The translations under genes were made by a program, and so were the position numbers. From the NCBI RefSeq assembly GCF_021582895.2, contig NZ_CP091139.2:2914001-2978000 (forward strand): DNA of 64,000 nt, read 5' to 3'. Positions within the stretch are counted from its first letter, which is position 1. Each line of letters starts with the position of its first letter. Source of the stretch: Microbacterium elymi (GTDB lineage Bacteria; Actinomycetota; Actinomycetes; Actinomycetales; Microbacteriaceae). The notes beneath the pieces were generated by a model, which worked only from the letters and a program-made list of their open reading frames with translations, had not been told where the DNA came from and did no database searches. Positions 9,704 to 19,446 of this stretch are shown one piece after another.

Positions 9704-11043
9704 ATGCATCTGGCGGTGGCGGGAAGCGCGGAGCGCGTGCACGGAAGCGTGCAGGTGCCGAATTCGAAGTACCACGCGCACCGTGCGCTCATCCTGGCCT
9801 CGCTGGCCCCGGGCACGAGTCGCATCACCGGGCTCAGCGACGCCCGACACGTGCAGTACACGGTCGGCGCGCTGCGGGCCCTCGGCATCGAGGTCGAGAT
9901 CGACGGCGACACGTTCATCGTGCACGGCGGTCCGTACCGGCCGCGACGCGAACGGATCACCGTGGGCAGCTCGGGCACGACGCTGTACTTCATGGTCGGT
10001 CTTGCCGCGCTCGCCGATCGCGACGTCGTGGTGACCGGCCAGAAGTATTTCGAGCGCCGTCCGATCGGGCCCTTGCTGCGCGCGCTGCGCGAGGTGGGGG
10101 TGGATGTCTCCTCGCCCACGGACTGTCCGCCCATCCGCGTCGGGCACGGCCGTCCGACCGGGGGCGTCGTGCACATCGCCGGCACCCTCTCGCAGTGGAT
10201 CTCGGCGCTGCTGCTGATCGCGCCGTTCGCCGCCGCGCACACCACCGTCATCGTGGACGGCCCCTTCAACGAGCGCAGCTACGTCGACCTCACGATCCGG
10301 ATGATGGCCCAGTTCGGCCTTCAGGTCGCCGTCTCGGCGGATGGTCGCCGCTTCGACATCGCGCCGAACCAGACCCCGCGCCCCGCCGACCTGCAGCTGC
10401 CGCCGGACATCGGCTCGGCGGCGTTCGGGCTGGCCGTGGCCGGCATCCGGCCGGCCGACGTGCTGCTGACCGGGCTGCACAGCATCGACCCGGCCGAGGT
10501 CGACCACCCGGAGGCCGAATTCCTCGGGATCGCCCGGGACATGGGGCTGCCGATGGTGGTGGATGCCGCGGCCGGCGGGGTCCGGGTGCAGCACGACGGA
10601 CTGCGGCTGCGCGCGACCGAGGTGGACTGCCGGGCGGTGCCCGACATGCTCCCGGTGCTGTCCGCGATGGCGGCGTTCGCCGACGGCGAGAGCGTGTTCC
10701 GCAACGTCGAGCACGTGCGGCTGAAGGAGTCCGACCGGGTCACCTCGATGCTCGAGCTGAACGAGATGGGCGCCGACCTCGACTTCGACGGCACGGACCT
10801 GCGGATCCGGGGGTCGCCGGCCTGCACGGCGCGCACCTCTCCTCGTTCAACGACCACCGGGTGCTGATGTCGCTGGCGGTCGCGGCGGGTGCGGCATCCG
10901 GTCGTTCCACCCTCACCTTCCCGCATGCGTACCGGATCTCGTACCCGCAGTTCCTCGACGCGATGGAGGAGCTGCACGTGGACATGCAGGTGGAGCGCGG
11001 CCCGGCGAAGCCGACCGCCCGACGCCTGCCGCGGGAGGGCACG
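9704..11043 (+). CDS. EPSP-synthase (AroA)-family protein with altered PEP site (one frameshift)
   Basis: First gene of the 9704-16898 cluster, about 440 residues. ATG 9704 follows a near-perfect AAGGAGGTC. Family landmarks are present: SKYHAHRAL (cf. SKSxSNRAL), SGTT, the catalytic Asp block AVPDMLPVLS, RLKESDR, and FNDHRVLM. Two PEP-binding residues of true EPSP synthase look replaced: the Arg after GT (E. coli Arg124) by Tyr in SGTTLYF, and Lys411 in the KTFP motif by a RISYP sequence. This argues against enolpyruvyl transfer and for a repurposed shikimate-acting enzyme, as in chc clusters. A G is missing from a G-run near 10812. No stop separates it from the next gene in any frame, so the end is nominal. 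Confidence 0.75.
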
Positions 11044-12670
11044 GTGGAGGCAGCCGGCCAGGTCACCGGGGCGGAGTGGATCCGCCGGTGGGCCGCCGAG
11101 CGTCCGCACGGGCTGGCGGTGGTGGATGCCGCACCCGACCGCACGACCCGGATGACCTGGGACGAGCTGGACCACGCCGTCGACAAGGCCGCCACGCTCG
11201 CTGGAGTTCGGGATCGAGGCCGGCGACCGGGTGGCCGTCCAGCTGCCCAACTGCAGCGGGTTCGTGGTGATCGCCGCCGCCGCGGCGCGCATCGGCGCCG
11301 TGATCTGCCCGATCATGCCGATCTTCCGCGAGCGCGAGGTGGCCGTGGCGCTGAAGCGGTCGCGGGCGAAGCTCCTGGTCGTCGCCGACAACTTCCGCGG
11401 CCGTCAGCACGACCGCGAGATCGCCGAGATCCTGGACGGTCCGGACGCCGCCGAACTGGCTCTGCAGACCGTGCTGGTCATGCATCTGACGCCGGGCGTC
11501 GCGCACATCCTGCCCGAGTGCGCCAATCCGGGCGTGGCGTGGCACGCCTGGCACCGCGCATCCGCGTGGGTGCACGTGGATCGCGCGGCGCTGGACGCCC
11601 GGACCCCCCGGCCGCAGGATCCCGCGCAGCTGCTGTTCACGTCCGGGACCTCGGGCGAGCCCAAGGGCGTTATCCACCGGCACGAGAGCCTCAGCCGGGC
11701 GGCGTGGATGGAGATCGAGGCAGCTGCCGCTGAACTCGACCGACACCGTCTACGTGCCCTCGCCGCTCGCGCATCAGACCGGGTTCCTGTACGGGATGTG
11801 GCTGTCCTGGGTGCTGGGCGTGCCCGAGATCGTGCAGCGCACCTGGAACGCGACGCGGGCCCTCGAGGTGCTGAACGAGTGGGAGGGCACGTTCGTGCAG
11901 GCCGCCACGCCGTTCCTCACCGACCTCGTCCGCGAGGTCGAGGCCGGCGCCGAGGTGCCGCACGCCCTGCGCGTGTTCGTGGCCACCGGCGCCGCCGTGC
12001 CCCGCGCACTCGCCGAGCGCGCGACGCGCGTGCTGGGCGCGACCGTCTGCGGGGCGTTCGGCACGACCGAGACCGGCCTGGCCGCACTGGCCAGTCCGTC
12101 CGACCCGGCCGCGAAGGCGTGGGGGACGGACGGCAAGGCGCTGCACGGGGTGTCGCTGCGGATCGTGGACGACGACGGTCACCCGGTCGCGGCCGGGCAG
12201 GAGGGCAACTTCGAGCTGACCGGTCCCACGGTGTTCGACGGCTACCTGGAGCGGCCCGATCTGAGCGCCGAGGCGTTCACTGCGGACGGGTGGTATCGCA
12301 CAGGCGACCTGGCCACCCTCGACGACGACGGCTATCTGCGCATCACCGGCCGCGTCCGCGACGTCATCAACCGCGGCGGCGAGAAGGTGCCGGTCTCGGA
12401 GATCGAGGCAAGCTGCTGTATCGGCATCCCGCAGTGGAGGATGTCGCGATCGTGGCGATGCCCGACCCGCGCCTGGGCGAGCGGGCCTGCGCATTCGCAG
12501 TGCTCGCCCCGGAGCGAGCCTGACGTTCGCACAGCTGCAGAAGTACCTCGACGACTGCCGCGTCGCCAAGAGCTACTGGCCGGAGCGCCTCGAGATCGTC
12601 GACGCGCTGCCGCGCAACACCGTCGGCAAGGTGCAGAAGTTCCTGCTGCGCGAGCAGGCGGCGACACTGA
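11044..12670 (+). CDS. Acyl-CoA ligase, class I adenylate-forming (several frameshifts)
   Basis: About 541 residues of an AMP-binding acid:CoA ligase. Motifs: P-loop-like TSGTSGEPKGVIHRH, GAFGTTETG, the hinge Asp in YRTGDLATLDDDGYL, and the catalytic Lys block PRNTVGKVQKFLLRE. GTG 11044 is preceded by GGGAGGG; the frame is also open back into the AroA-like gene, so a fusion cannot be excluded. Indels lie near 11204 (C inserted in CTGCTG), 11722, 12411, 12510 (C lost from a C-run) and 12654 (GCAGGC for GCAGC). Undoing the last gives a stop at 12668-12670, just before the next ribosome binding site. Likely role: activating shikimate or a derived cyclohexenecarboxylate. Confidence 0.78.
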
Positions 12671-12721
12671 AGCCCCAGCGGCTGGCGGCCGTACCCCACC
12701 CCGACAAGGAGGACATCCTCG

Positions 12722-13920
12722 ATGACCAGCAGCCCGATCACGCTCGACGGACGCGGAAGCCGAATAGGACAGCCTGAGTACGACGCGCTCCTCGCGGAGG
12801 TGACGCAGTGGGTGCGCGGACCCGGCGAGCGCTGGGCCGAGCGGATCGAGCAGACCGGGACGGTGTCGCCGGAGCTGTTCGGCGAGCTGAAGTCGCGCGG
12901 CTACCTGAGCATGGCCGCACCGGTCGAACTGGGCGGCCGCGGCCTCGCGTTCAGCCAGTGGATGGGGCTGATGGAGGTCTTCTCCCGTTCGCACGCGTCG
13001 ATCCGGATGCTGGTGCACGTGCTGAACGGCACGTGGCGGGCGATAAACCCGCATGTCACCGACGAGCAGCGCGAGCGGTTCGTGCGGCCGATGGTCGCCG
13101 GCGACACCCTGGTCGCCTTCACGCTCACCGAGCCCGACAACGGCAGCGGTGCCGACCTCACCTGCACCGTGCGCCGCGAGGGCGACATGTACCTGCTGAA
13201 CGGGCGCAAGCATCTGATCACGTTCGGCGTCACCTGCGACTACTGGCTGCTGTTCGCGCGGCTGGAGGGCACGGCCGGCAAGGACGGGGTGGTCGCGCTG
13301 CTGGTGGACCGGCACGCCCCCGGGGCGGACGTCGAGGACACCTCGCACACGATGGGCGTGCACGGCACGGACCATGCGACGCTCACGTTCGTGGACACCC
13401 CGGTGCCGGTGGCGCAGCGGCTGGGCGACGAGGGCGACGGCCTGAAGATCGCGCTGGGCGGGTTCCTCACCCCGAGCCGGATCTCGGTGGCGATGAGCTT
13501 GCGTCGGGCTGGCCGCACGGGCTCAGGAGCTCGCCGTCGACTACGCGTCCTCGCGGGTCACGTTCGGCAAGCCGATCGCCGCTCGGCAGGCGATCTCGTT
13601 CATGATCGCCGAGAACGAGGCCGACATCCAGGCCGCCAAGCAGGCTCACGCTGCACGCGGCCCGCGAATGGGAGCGGGATGCGCCCGAGGCGCCCGCGCT
13701 GTCGTCGATGGCGAAGATGACCGCGGTGGACATGCTCACGCGGGTCACCGACAAGGCGCTGCAGGTGCACGGCGGGATCGGCTACTGGAAGACCTCCACG
13801 ATCGAGCGCGTCTACCGGGACGCCCGCGCACAGCGGTTCGAAGAGGGCACGAACGAGATCCAGAAGACCGTCGTGGCCCGCGACGTGTTCGCCCGGGCAG
13901 GGAAGAAGGAGACCGCATGA
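12722..13920 (+). CDS. Acyl-CoA dehydrogenase (two frameshifts)
   Basis: About 398 residues, full ACAD length. It has the helical N-domain, the middle-domain block FTLTEPDNGSGADLT (FAD/substrate contacts) and the C-terminal GGIGYWK ... RFEEGTNEIQ, which contains the usual position of the catalytic Glu. AAGGAGGA lies seven bases before ATG. Extra bases: T near 13503 (AGCTTGCG for AGCTGCG) and G near 13650 (GCAGGC for GCAGC). The stop overlaps the next start (ATGA). In this cluster it would make a ring double bond in a cyclohexane/cyclohexene carboxyl-CoA intermediate; that assignment is inferred. Confidence 0.87.
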
Positions 13921-14775
13921 CCACCCCGACCCCTGCCGAGATCCCCGACGACGACCAGGGCGAGTACGCCGAGAAGATCGCGCTGATCACCGGCGCATCC
14001 CGCGGCATCGGACGCACGCTGGCCCTGGAGCTGGCGGCCAAGGGCGCCACCGTGGTGGTGAACTACCGCACGAACGCCGACCTGGCCGACGAGGTGGTGG
14101 CCGAGGCGCGCCGACGCGGCGGCGACGGCATCGCGGTGCAGGCCGACATGGAGAGCCCGGACGACATCGTCCGACTGTTCGACGCCGTGGCATCCGAGTA
14201 CGGGCGTCTCGACTTCTTCGTCAACAACGCCGCGGCGGCCGCCTTCAAGCGGATCGTCGACCTGAAGACGCACCACCTGGACCGCTCGTACGCGATGAAC
14301 GTGCGCCCGTTCGTGCTCGGCGCGCAGGAGGCGGTCAAGCTCATGGACCGCGGCGGCCGCATCGTCGCCGTCTCCAGCTACGGCAGCGTCCGGGCCTTCG
14401 CGACCTATGCGGCCCTGGGCTCGTACAAGGCGGCGGTGGAGTCGTTCATCCGGTTCATGGCCGTGGAGTTCGCCGGCTACGGCATCACCGTGAACGGGGT
14501 CAACGGCGGACTGATCGAATCGGACTCGCTCGACTACTTCTACTCGATGCCGGGGATGGCCCCGATGCAGAGCGTGATCGACGCGATCCCGCTGGGGCGG
14601 CCGGGCACCGTGGCCGACATGGCGGACGCGATCGACTTCCTGCTCTCGGAGCGGGCCGGCTACATCACCGGCCACACGATCGTCGTGGATGGCGGGATGA
14701 CGGTGGCCGCACCCCCGTACTGGCACGACACGACCCACCCGCTGGGGCTTGCCGCCGCGGCCGACCCGGGAGTAG
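13917..14775 (+). CDS. SDR enoyl-CoA reductase-like protein, ChcA-type (one frameshift)
   Basis: About 285 residues. Rossmann fold with TGASRGIGRT, a VNNAAAAAF segment in place of NNAG, and SSYGS. The active site is Y-x6-K (Tyr-Ala-Ala-Leu-Gly-Ser-Tyr-Lys) rather than the usual Y-x3-K. Y-x6-K is the signature of enoyl reductases such as FabI/FabL and of 1-cyclohexenylcarbonyl-CoA reductase ChcA. ATG overlaps the dehydrogenase stop. A T inserted near 14752 (GGCTTGCC for GGCTGCC) hides the stop; without it the protein ends PPRPTRE at TAG 14773-14775, just before the next gene's ribosome binding site. Confidence 0.8.
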
Positions 14776-14778
14776 TCG

Positions 14779-16898
14779 GTGTCGACGGCACAGCATCCGC
14801 CATCGCCAGAACCGACAGCGCGATATCCGACGGTGCAGACGCCGGTGCGACTGGGCACGCTGATGCTGCCCGCATCGGGTGGTGATGGGGTCGATGCACC
14901 TGAACCGTGAGACCGGGGATGCCGCGGCCCTGGCCGCGTTCTATGCGGAGCGGGCCCGCGGGGGCGCGGCCCTCATCATCACCGGCGGCGCCGCCGTCAG
15001 CCGGGTCGGCGCCGGCAGCGCCGGCTACACGCTGATCAACGAGCCCGCGCACGCCGCGCCCTGGCGAGGCGTGGTCGAGGCGGTGCACGCGGCCGGCGGA
15101 CGCATCGCACTGGAGCTGTTCCACGCGGGCCGGTACGCGTTGCCCTCGGCCTTCGGGCTGACGCCGGTGGCGCCGTCCGCGGTGTTCAGCCGGTTCTCCC
15201 AGGCCGAGCCGGTCGCACTGGACGAGGACGGCATCGCCGCCACCATCGCCGACTTCGCGTCCGCAGCCGCAGTGGCGATCGACCTCGGGTTCGACGGCGT
15301 CGAGGTGATGGCATCCGAGGGGTACCTGCTCAACCAGTTCGCCTCGCCCGTCACGAATCTGCGCGACGACGCCTGGGGTGGGGATGCCGCGCGCCGGCGC
15401 GCGTTCCCGCTGGCCGTGACCCGGGCGGTGCGCGAGGCGGCCGGCGACGCGCCGGTGATCGTGCGGGTCTCGGGTGCCGATCTGGTCCCCGGCTCGTCGT
15501 CGCCGGACGAGGTCGATGCGCTGGCGGCCGCGCTGGTCGGCGCGGGCGCGGACGCCATCGACGTGGGCATCGGCTGGCATGAGGCCCGTGTCCCGACGGT
15601 GCAGTCGATGGTCCCGCACGCCGCGTTCGTCGACGTGGCGGCGCACATCCGGAGCGCGTTGACGAGCGCCGGGGCGCGCGTGCCGGTGATCGCGTCCAAT
15701 CGCATCACCTCGCTGGCGCAGGCCGAGCGGGTGCTGGCGGCCGGTGAGGCCGACCTGGTGTCGATGGCGCGGCCGTTCCTGGCCGACCCGCAGATCGTGG
15801 CCGCGTCGCTGGCCGGCCGCGTATCCACGGTGAATCCCTGCATCGGCTTGCAACGAGGCCTGCATCGACCGGTCGCTCGGGCTGGAGCCGGTCTCGTGCA
15901 CCGTGAATCCCCGTGCAGGTCGCGAGCTCGAGTTCCCGCTGGTGCCGGTGGTCGGCGGCTCCGGCGCGCGCATCGCGGTCGTCGGCGGCGGCCCGGCCGG
16001 GATGGAGGCCGCTCGGGCGGCGGCGTTCGCGGGCGCCCGGGTCACCCTGTTCGAGGCGGCCGAGGCGATCGGCGGGCAGTTCCTGCTGGCCGGCGCCGTC
16101 CCCGGCAAGCACGACTTCGCGGCGACCGCCCAGTCCTTCCGACGGGTGCTGGACCGCCTCGGGGTCGAGGTGCGCACCGGCCACGCCGCCACCGCGGACG
16201 ACCTCGTCGGGTTCGCGCACGTCATCGTCGCCACCGGCGTCGTGCCGCGAAAGGTCGAGGTGCCCGGCAGCGACGGGGCGAACGTGATCGACTACGCCGA
16301 GGCGTTCGCACGGGCCCCGCAGCTGGGCGGGCGGGTGGCGGTGATCGGGGCGGGCGGGATCGCCGTGGATCTGGCGCATCTGCTCGTCGAGGGCGAGGGC
16401 GAGGGCGTGGGCGTGGGGGAGGAGCCGGATGCCGGCGGTCGGGCCGCGGCGGAGCAGGACCGCTTCCGCATCGAGCACGGGCTGCAGGACGGCACGCTGC
16501 CGCCGCCGCGGCGACAGGTGACGATCATGCGCCGGTCCGGTGCGATCGGCGCAGGGATGGGCGTGACCACCCGCTGGGCGGCCGTGCAGGCGATCCGCCG
16601 CCGCGGCGTGCGCACGCTCACCGGCGTCTCGTATCGCGGCATCGGACCCGACGGGGTGCGCATCGATGTCGACGGCGCCGAAGAGCTGATTGCGGCCGAC
16701 GTCGTCGTCGTCGCGGCGGGGCAGACTTCCTGGTCCCCGCTGGCGGAGCGGCTGGCTCTGCGCGGCATCCCGCACACCGTCGTCGGCGGGGCTCGGAACA
16801 CGGCCGGACTGAACGCGGTGGCGGCGTTCGAAGAGGGACTGCGGGCCGGCGACGCCGTCGCCCGGCAATGTGCGCACGTCACGGTGAAGGACAAGTGA
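14779..16898 (+). CDS. NADH:flavin oxidoreductase, 2,4-dienoyl-CoA reductase-like (two frameshifts)
   Basis: About 705 residues with the FadH/OYE three-part layout: an N-terminal FMN-binding TIM barrel (ending near residue 340 with IASNRITSL), a 4Fe-4S cysteine cluster (CIGCNEACIDR ... SC), then an FAD domain (VGGGPAGMEAARAA) with an inserted NAD(P)H domain (VIGAGGIAVDL). The NAD domain carries a Gly/Glu-rich insert (EGEGEGVGVGEE). GTG 14779 has GGGAG at 14768-14772. Extra bases: C near 14870 (CTGCCCGC) and T near 15851 (GGCTTGCAAC), which breaks the Fe-S motif. In the cluster it could reduce a conjugated dienoyl-CoA on the way to cyclohexanecarboxyl-CoA. Confidence 0.85.
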
Positions 16899-17058
16899 CT
16901 CTCCGGTCTCGTCGCTGAACGCTCCAGAGGGAACGGGAGGTGCGCCATCGTCTGCCTCGCGTCTGTCGGGTCTCTGCCACGTATACCGCGCTGCTCCCGA
17001 TACGGCAAGGACTGTGCAGGCGGGACGGCACGCGCTTGGATGGAGGTGAGATACACCC

Positions 17059-17841
17059 GTGAAAGGTGGGGGCATGCTGCTCGAGGGAAAATCAGTCGTC
17101 GTGACCGGAGGGAACAGCGGGATCGGTGAGGCGATCGCGCTCGCTGCCGCCCGCGAGGGTGCGAAGGTCGTGATCGACTACGTCGCGCATCCCGATGAGA
17201 CGAAGTCGTTGATCGAGAAGATCGAGTCCTCGGGCGGACAGGCGGTGAGTGTTCGAGCAGACGTGAGCAAGGTCGAGGATCTGAAGAACATGGTGAAGAC
17301 GGCGGTGGACGCCTTCGGGCGACTGGATGTACTCGTCAACAACGCCGGCATCGAAACCCGCACGTCCGTGCTGGATACCACGGAAGCCGACTACGACAAG
17401 GTGCTCGCCATCAACCTGAAGAGCGCGTTCTTCGGCACCCAGCTCGCGGCGAAGCAGTTCATCGAACAGGGCGACGGGGGCACCGTTGTCAACATCTCCT
17501 CCGTGCACGAGGACTGGCCGATGCCCGGCAACACCGCCTACTGCGTCTCGAAGGGCGGCGAACGGATGCTCGCGCGAACCGCAGGCGTCGAACTCGGCCC
17601 CCACAGCATCCGCGTGGTGAACGTCTGCCCCGGTGCCGTTGACACGCCTATCAACGACGAGACGCTCGAGGATCCCGAGAAGTCGAAGACGCTGAAGAAC
17701 TCGATCCCGCTGAGGCGTGTCGCGCAACCTTCACAGATCGCCGAAACGGTCGTCTTCCTGGCTTCGGATCGCGGCAGCTACATCACCGCGACGAGCGTCG
17801 TCGTCGACGGCGGCATCATGCAGGGAAGCGTGGGCCTGTGA
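17059..17841 (+). CDS. SDR oxidoreductase, glucose 1-dehydrogenase type
   Basis: 260 residues, intact. Cofactor loop TGGNSGIGEA, NNAG, catalytic Ser in NISSVHEDW and YCVSK as the Y-x3-K site; the C-terminus SVVVDGGIM is typical. The GTG at 17059 is chosen because GGAGGTGAG ends eight bases before it; ATG 17074 is a possible alternative. The gene is followed by three 15-bp tandem repeats and a NADH dehydrogenase in the same orientation. GC appears somewhat lower than in neighbours, and neither gene carries the indels seen elsewhere. Confidence 0.88.
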   Translation: MKGGGMLLEGKSVVVTGGNSGIGEAIALAAAREGAKVVIDYVAHPDETKSLIEKIESSGGQAVSVRADVSKVEDLKNMVKTAVDAFGRLDVLVNNAGIETRTSVLDTTEADYDKVLAINLKSAFFGTQLAAKQFIEQGDGGTVVNISSVHEDWPMPGNTAYCVSKGGERMLARTAGVELGPHSIRVVNVCPGAVDTPINDETLEDPEKSKTLKNSIPLRRVAQPSQIAETVVFLASDRGSYITATSVVVDGGIMQGSVGL

Positions 17842-17855
17842 ACGCTCGACGGCCC

Positions 17856-17900
17856 GAGCGGTTCGCACAAGAGCGGTTCGCACAAGAGCAGTTCGAGTAA
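17856..17900 (+). repeat. Three tandem 15-bp repeats
   Basis: Units GAGCGGTTCGCACAA (17856-17870), the same (17871-17885) and GAGCAGTTCGAGTAA (17886-17900) fill most of the gap between the SDR and NADH dehydrogenase genes. They read as an in-frame extension only in a non-coding frame. No function is evident. Confidence 0.8.
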
Positions 17901-17917
17901 GAGAGGATGGGGCGATC

Positions 17918-19276
17918 GTGACGACGCCGCACGTGCTGATTCTCGGCGGAGGATATGTCGGTCTGTACACCGCATGGGGTCTGGAACCACTCGTTCGACG
18001 CGGTGAGCTTCGGATCACCGTCGTCGAACCGAACCCGTACATGACGTACAAGCCGCTGCTGCCAGAGGTGGCGGGCGGTGAGATCGAACCGCGAAACGTC
18101 ACGGTGCCACTCCGGCGCGCCTTGCGGCGCAGTTCCCCGGTGGCCGGCCGGCTGGAGTCGCTTGACTGCGACAGCCGAACGGCGACACTGCACCGACTCG
18201 ATGACACCGAGGTCGAGCTGCACTACGACCATGTCGTGCTGGCCCTCGGCGCCGTCACCCGCGTGATTCCCACTCCCGGCCTCGAGGAACAGGGCATCGG
18301 CTTCGCCACGCTCGAAGAGGCGCTTCACCTGCGCAATCACGTCTTGGACCGCATCCGCTGGGCGGCGTCAACGAGCGATGCCGAGGCGCGCGAGAAGGCG
18401 CTGACGTTCGTTTTCGTCGGCGGGGGCTACACCGGGGTCGAGGCGATCACCGAACTGCAGGATCTCGCGGCTCACACCCTCCCCTGCTATCCAGAACTGT
18501 CCGGGTTCTCACCGCGCTGGGTGCTGGTGGAGGCGGCAGACCAGATCGCCGTCGAACTCGGAGAGAAGCTGGGGCGCTGGAGTCAGCAGCATCTGCACGA
18601 GCGGGGCATCGAGGTGCTGCGCACCACGATGGTCTCGTGCGAGAACGGCGACGTCGTTCTCGACAATGGCGAGCGGATGCCCGCCGACACGATCGTCTGG
18701 ACGGCTGGCGTGACCCCCAACCCGGCGCTCGATGGCACAAACCTGCCGCGCGGTCCCAAGGGGCACGTTGTCGCGAACGCGCGGATGCAGGTCGTTCGCG
18801 ACGACGGGTCCGTCGTTTCCGGTGCGTGGGCTGCCGGGGACAACGCTCAGATACCTGATCTGACCTCTCAGAAGCAGCCCGCCTACTATCCGCCGAACGC
18901 GCAGAACGCGGTGCGCCAGGCCAAGCTGCTGGCCAAGAACATCGCGGGTGCACTCAGGGGTGCCGAACCGGTCGAATACCGTCATGAGTCGCTGGGCACG
19001 CTGGCCAGTTACGGGCCGGGCCAAGGAGCGGCGGTGGTGAAGGGCATCCGTCTGCACGGCCTTCCCGCCTGGGTATTCGACCGCGCGTATCACGGCATGG
19101 CCATGCCCACGCTCGCCCGAAAGATCCGCCTCTTTCTCGGCTGGGCGATCAACTCGATCACCCCACGGGACATCACCTCGACATCCGCGATCATCCACCC
19201 GCGCCGGCCGTTCCAGGCGGCCGCCGAGATCGCCCGTGCGGCGGCCCGCAAGAAGGAGCAGCAGAAGGCGAAGTAG
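17918..19276 (+). CDS. Type II NADH dehydrogenase (NAD(P)/FAD-dependent oxidoreductase)
   Basis: 452 residues, intact. FAD-binding LGGGYVGLYTAWGL at the N-terminus, NADH-binding VFVGGGYTGVEAITEL around residue 165, and the second FAD contact GAWAAGDNAQIPD near residue 310. The C-terminal 80 residues are amphipathic/basic (FDRAYHGMAMPTLARKI), suited to peripheral membrane attachment. The enzyme passes electrons from NADH to quinone without pumping protons. Start GTG 17918 with GAGAGGA about ten bases upstream. The last residues are a Lys/Ala-rich helix. Confidence 0.88.
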   Translation: MTTPHVLILGGGYVGLYTAWGLEPLVRRGELRITVVEPNPYMTYKPLLPEVAGGEIEPRNVTVPLRRALRRSSPVAGRLESLDCDSRTATLHRLDDTEVELHYDHVVLALGAVTRVIPTPGLEEQGIGFATLEEALHLRNHVLDRIRWAASTSDAEAREKALTFVFVGGGYTGVEAITELQDLAAHTLPCYPELSGFSPRWVLVEAADQIAVELGEKLGRWSQQHLHERGIEVLRTTMVSCENGDVVLDNGERMPADTIVWTAGVTPNPALDGTNLPRGPKGHVVANARMQVVRDDGSVVSGAWAAGDNAQIPDLTSQKQPAYYPPNAQNAVRQAKLLAKNIAGALRGAEPVEYRHESLGTLASYGPGQGAAVVKGIRLHGLPAWVFDRAYHGMAMPTLARKIRLFLGWAINSITPRDITSTSAIIHPRRPFQAAAEIARAAARKKEQQKAK

Positions 19277-19399
19277 CTCTTCGGCGGCGGTCTTCTGCCC
19301 ATCCTCGATTGCCCTTTTCGCGCTATGGGACTGTCGAACATAGCAAGCGAATAGGAAGGGATTCACTGTCGGAAGGCAGGTTTATCGTCGTTCTTGCGA

Positions 19400-19428
19400 T
19401 TGACGTACTAGAACATGCGTTCTAGCAT
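19400..19428 (+). promoter_or_regulatory. LexA-controlled promoter of the imuA-imuB-dnaE2 operon
   Basis: -35 TTGACG (19400-19405), 17-base spacer, -10 TAGCAT (19423-19428). The spacer holds the perfect 18-bp palindrome CTAGAACATGCGTTCTAG (19408-19425), whose core GAAC-N4-GTTC is the actinobacterial SOS box. LexA bound here would block RNA polymerase until DNA damage. Confidence 0.88.
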
Positions 19429-19446
19429 GGAGAAGTGAGGACGATC

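Noticed and set aside
7970..10714. Long minus-strand ORF of 914 codons
   Set aside because: Antisense to the M23, HNH and AroA-like genes; no domain is recognisable.
9704..11043. Housekeeping aroA
   Set aside because: PEP ligands look replaced and the gene leads a CoA-ester operon, so a separate true aroA is expected elsewhere.
17856..17900. CRISPR or iteron array
   Set aside because: Only three 15-bp units with no spacers and no cas or rep gene nearby.
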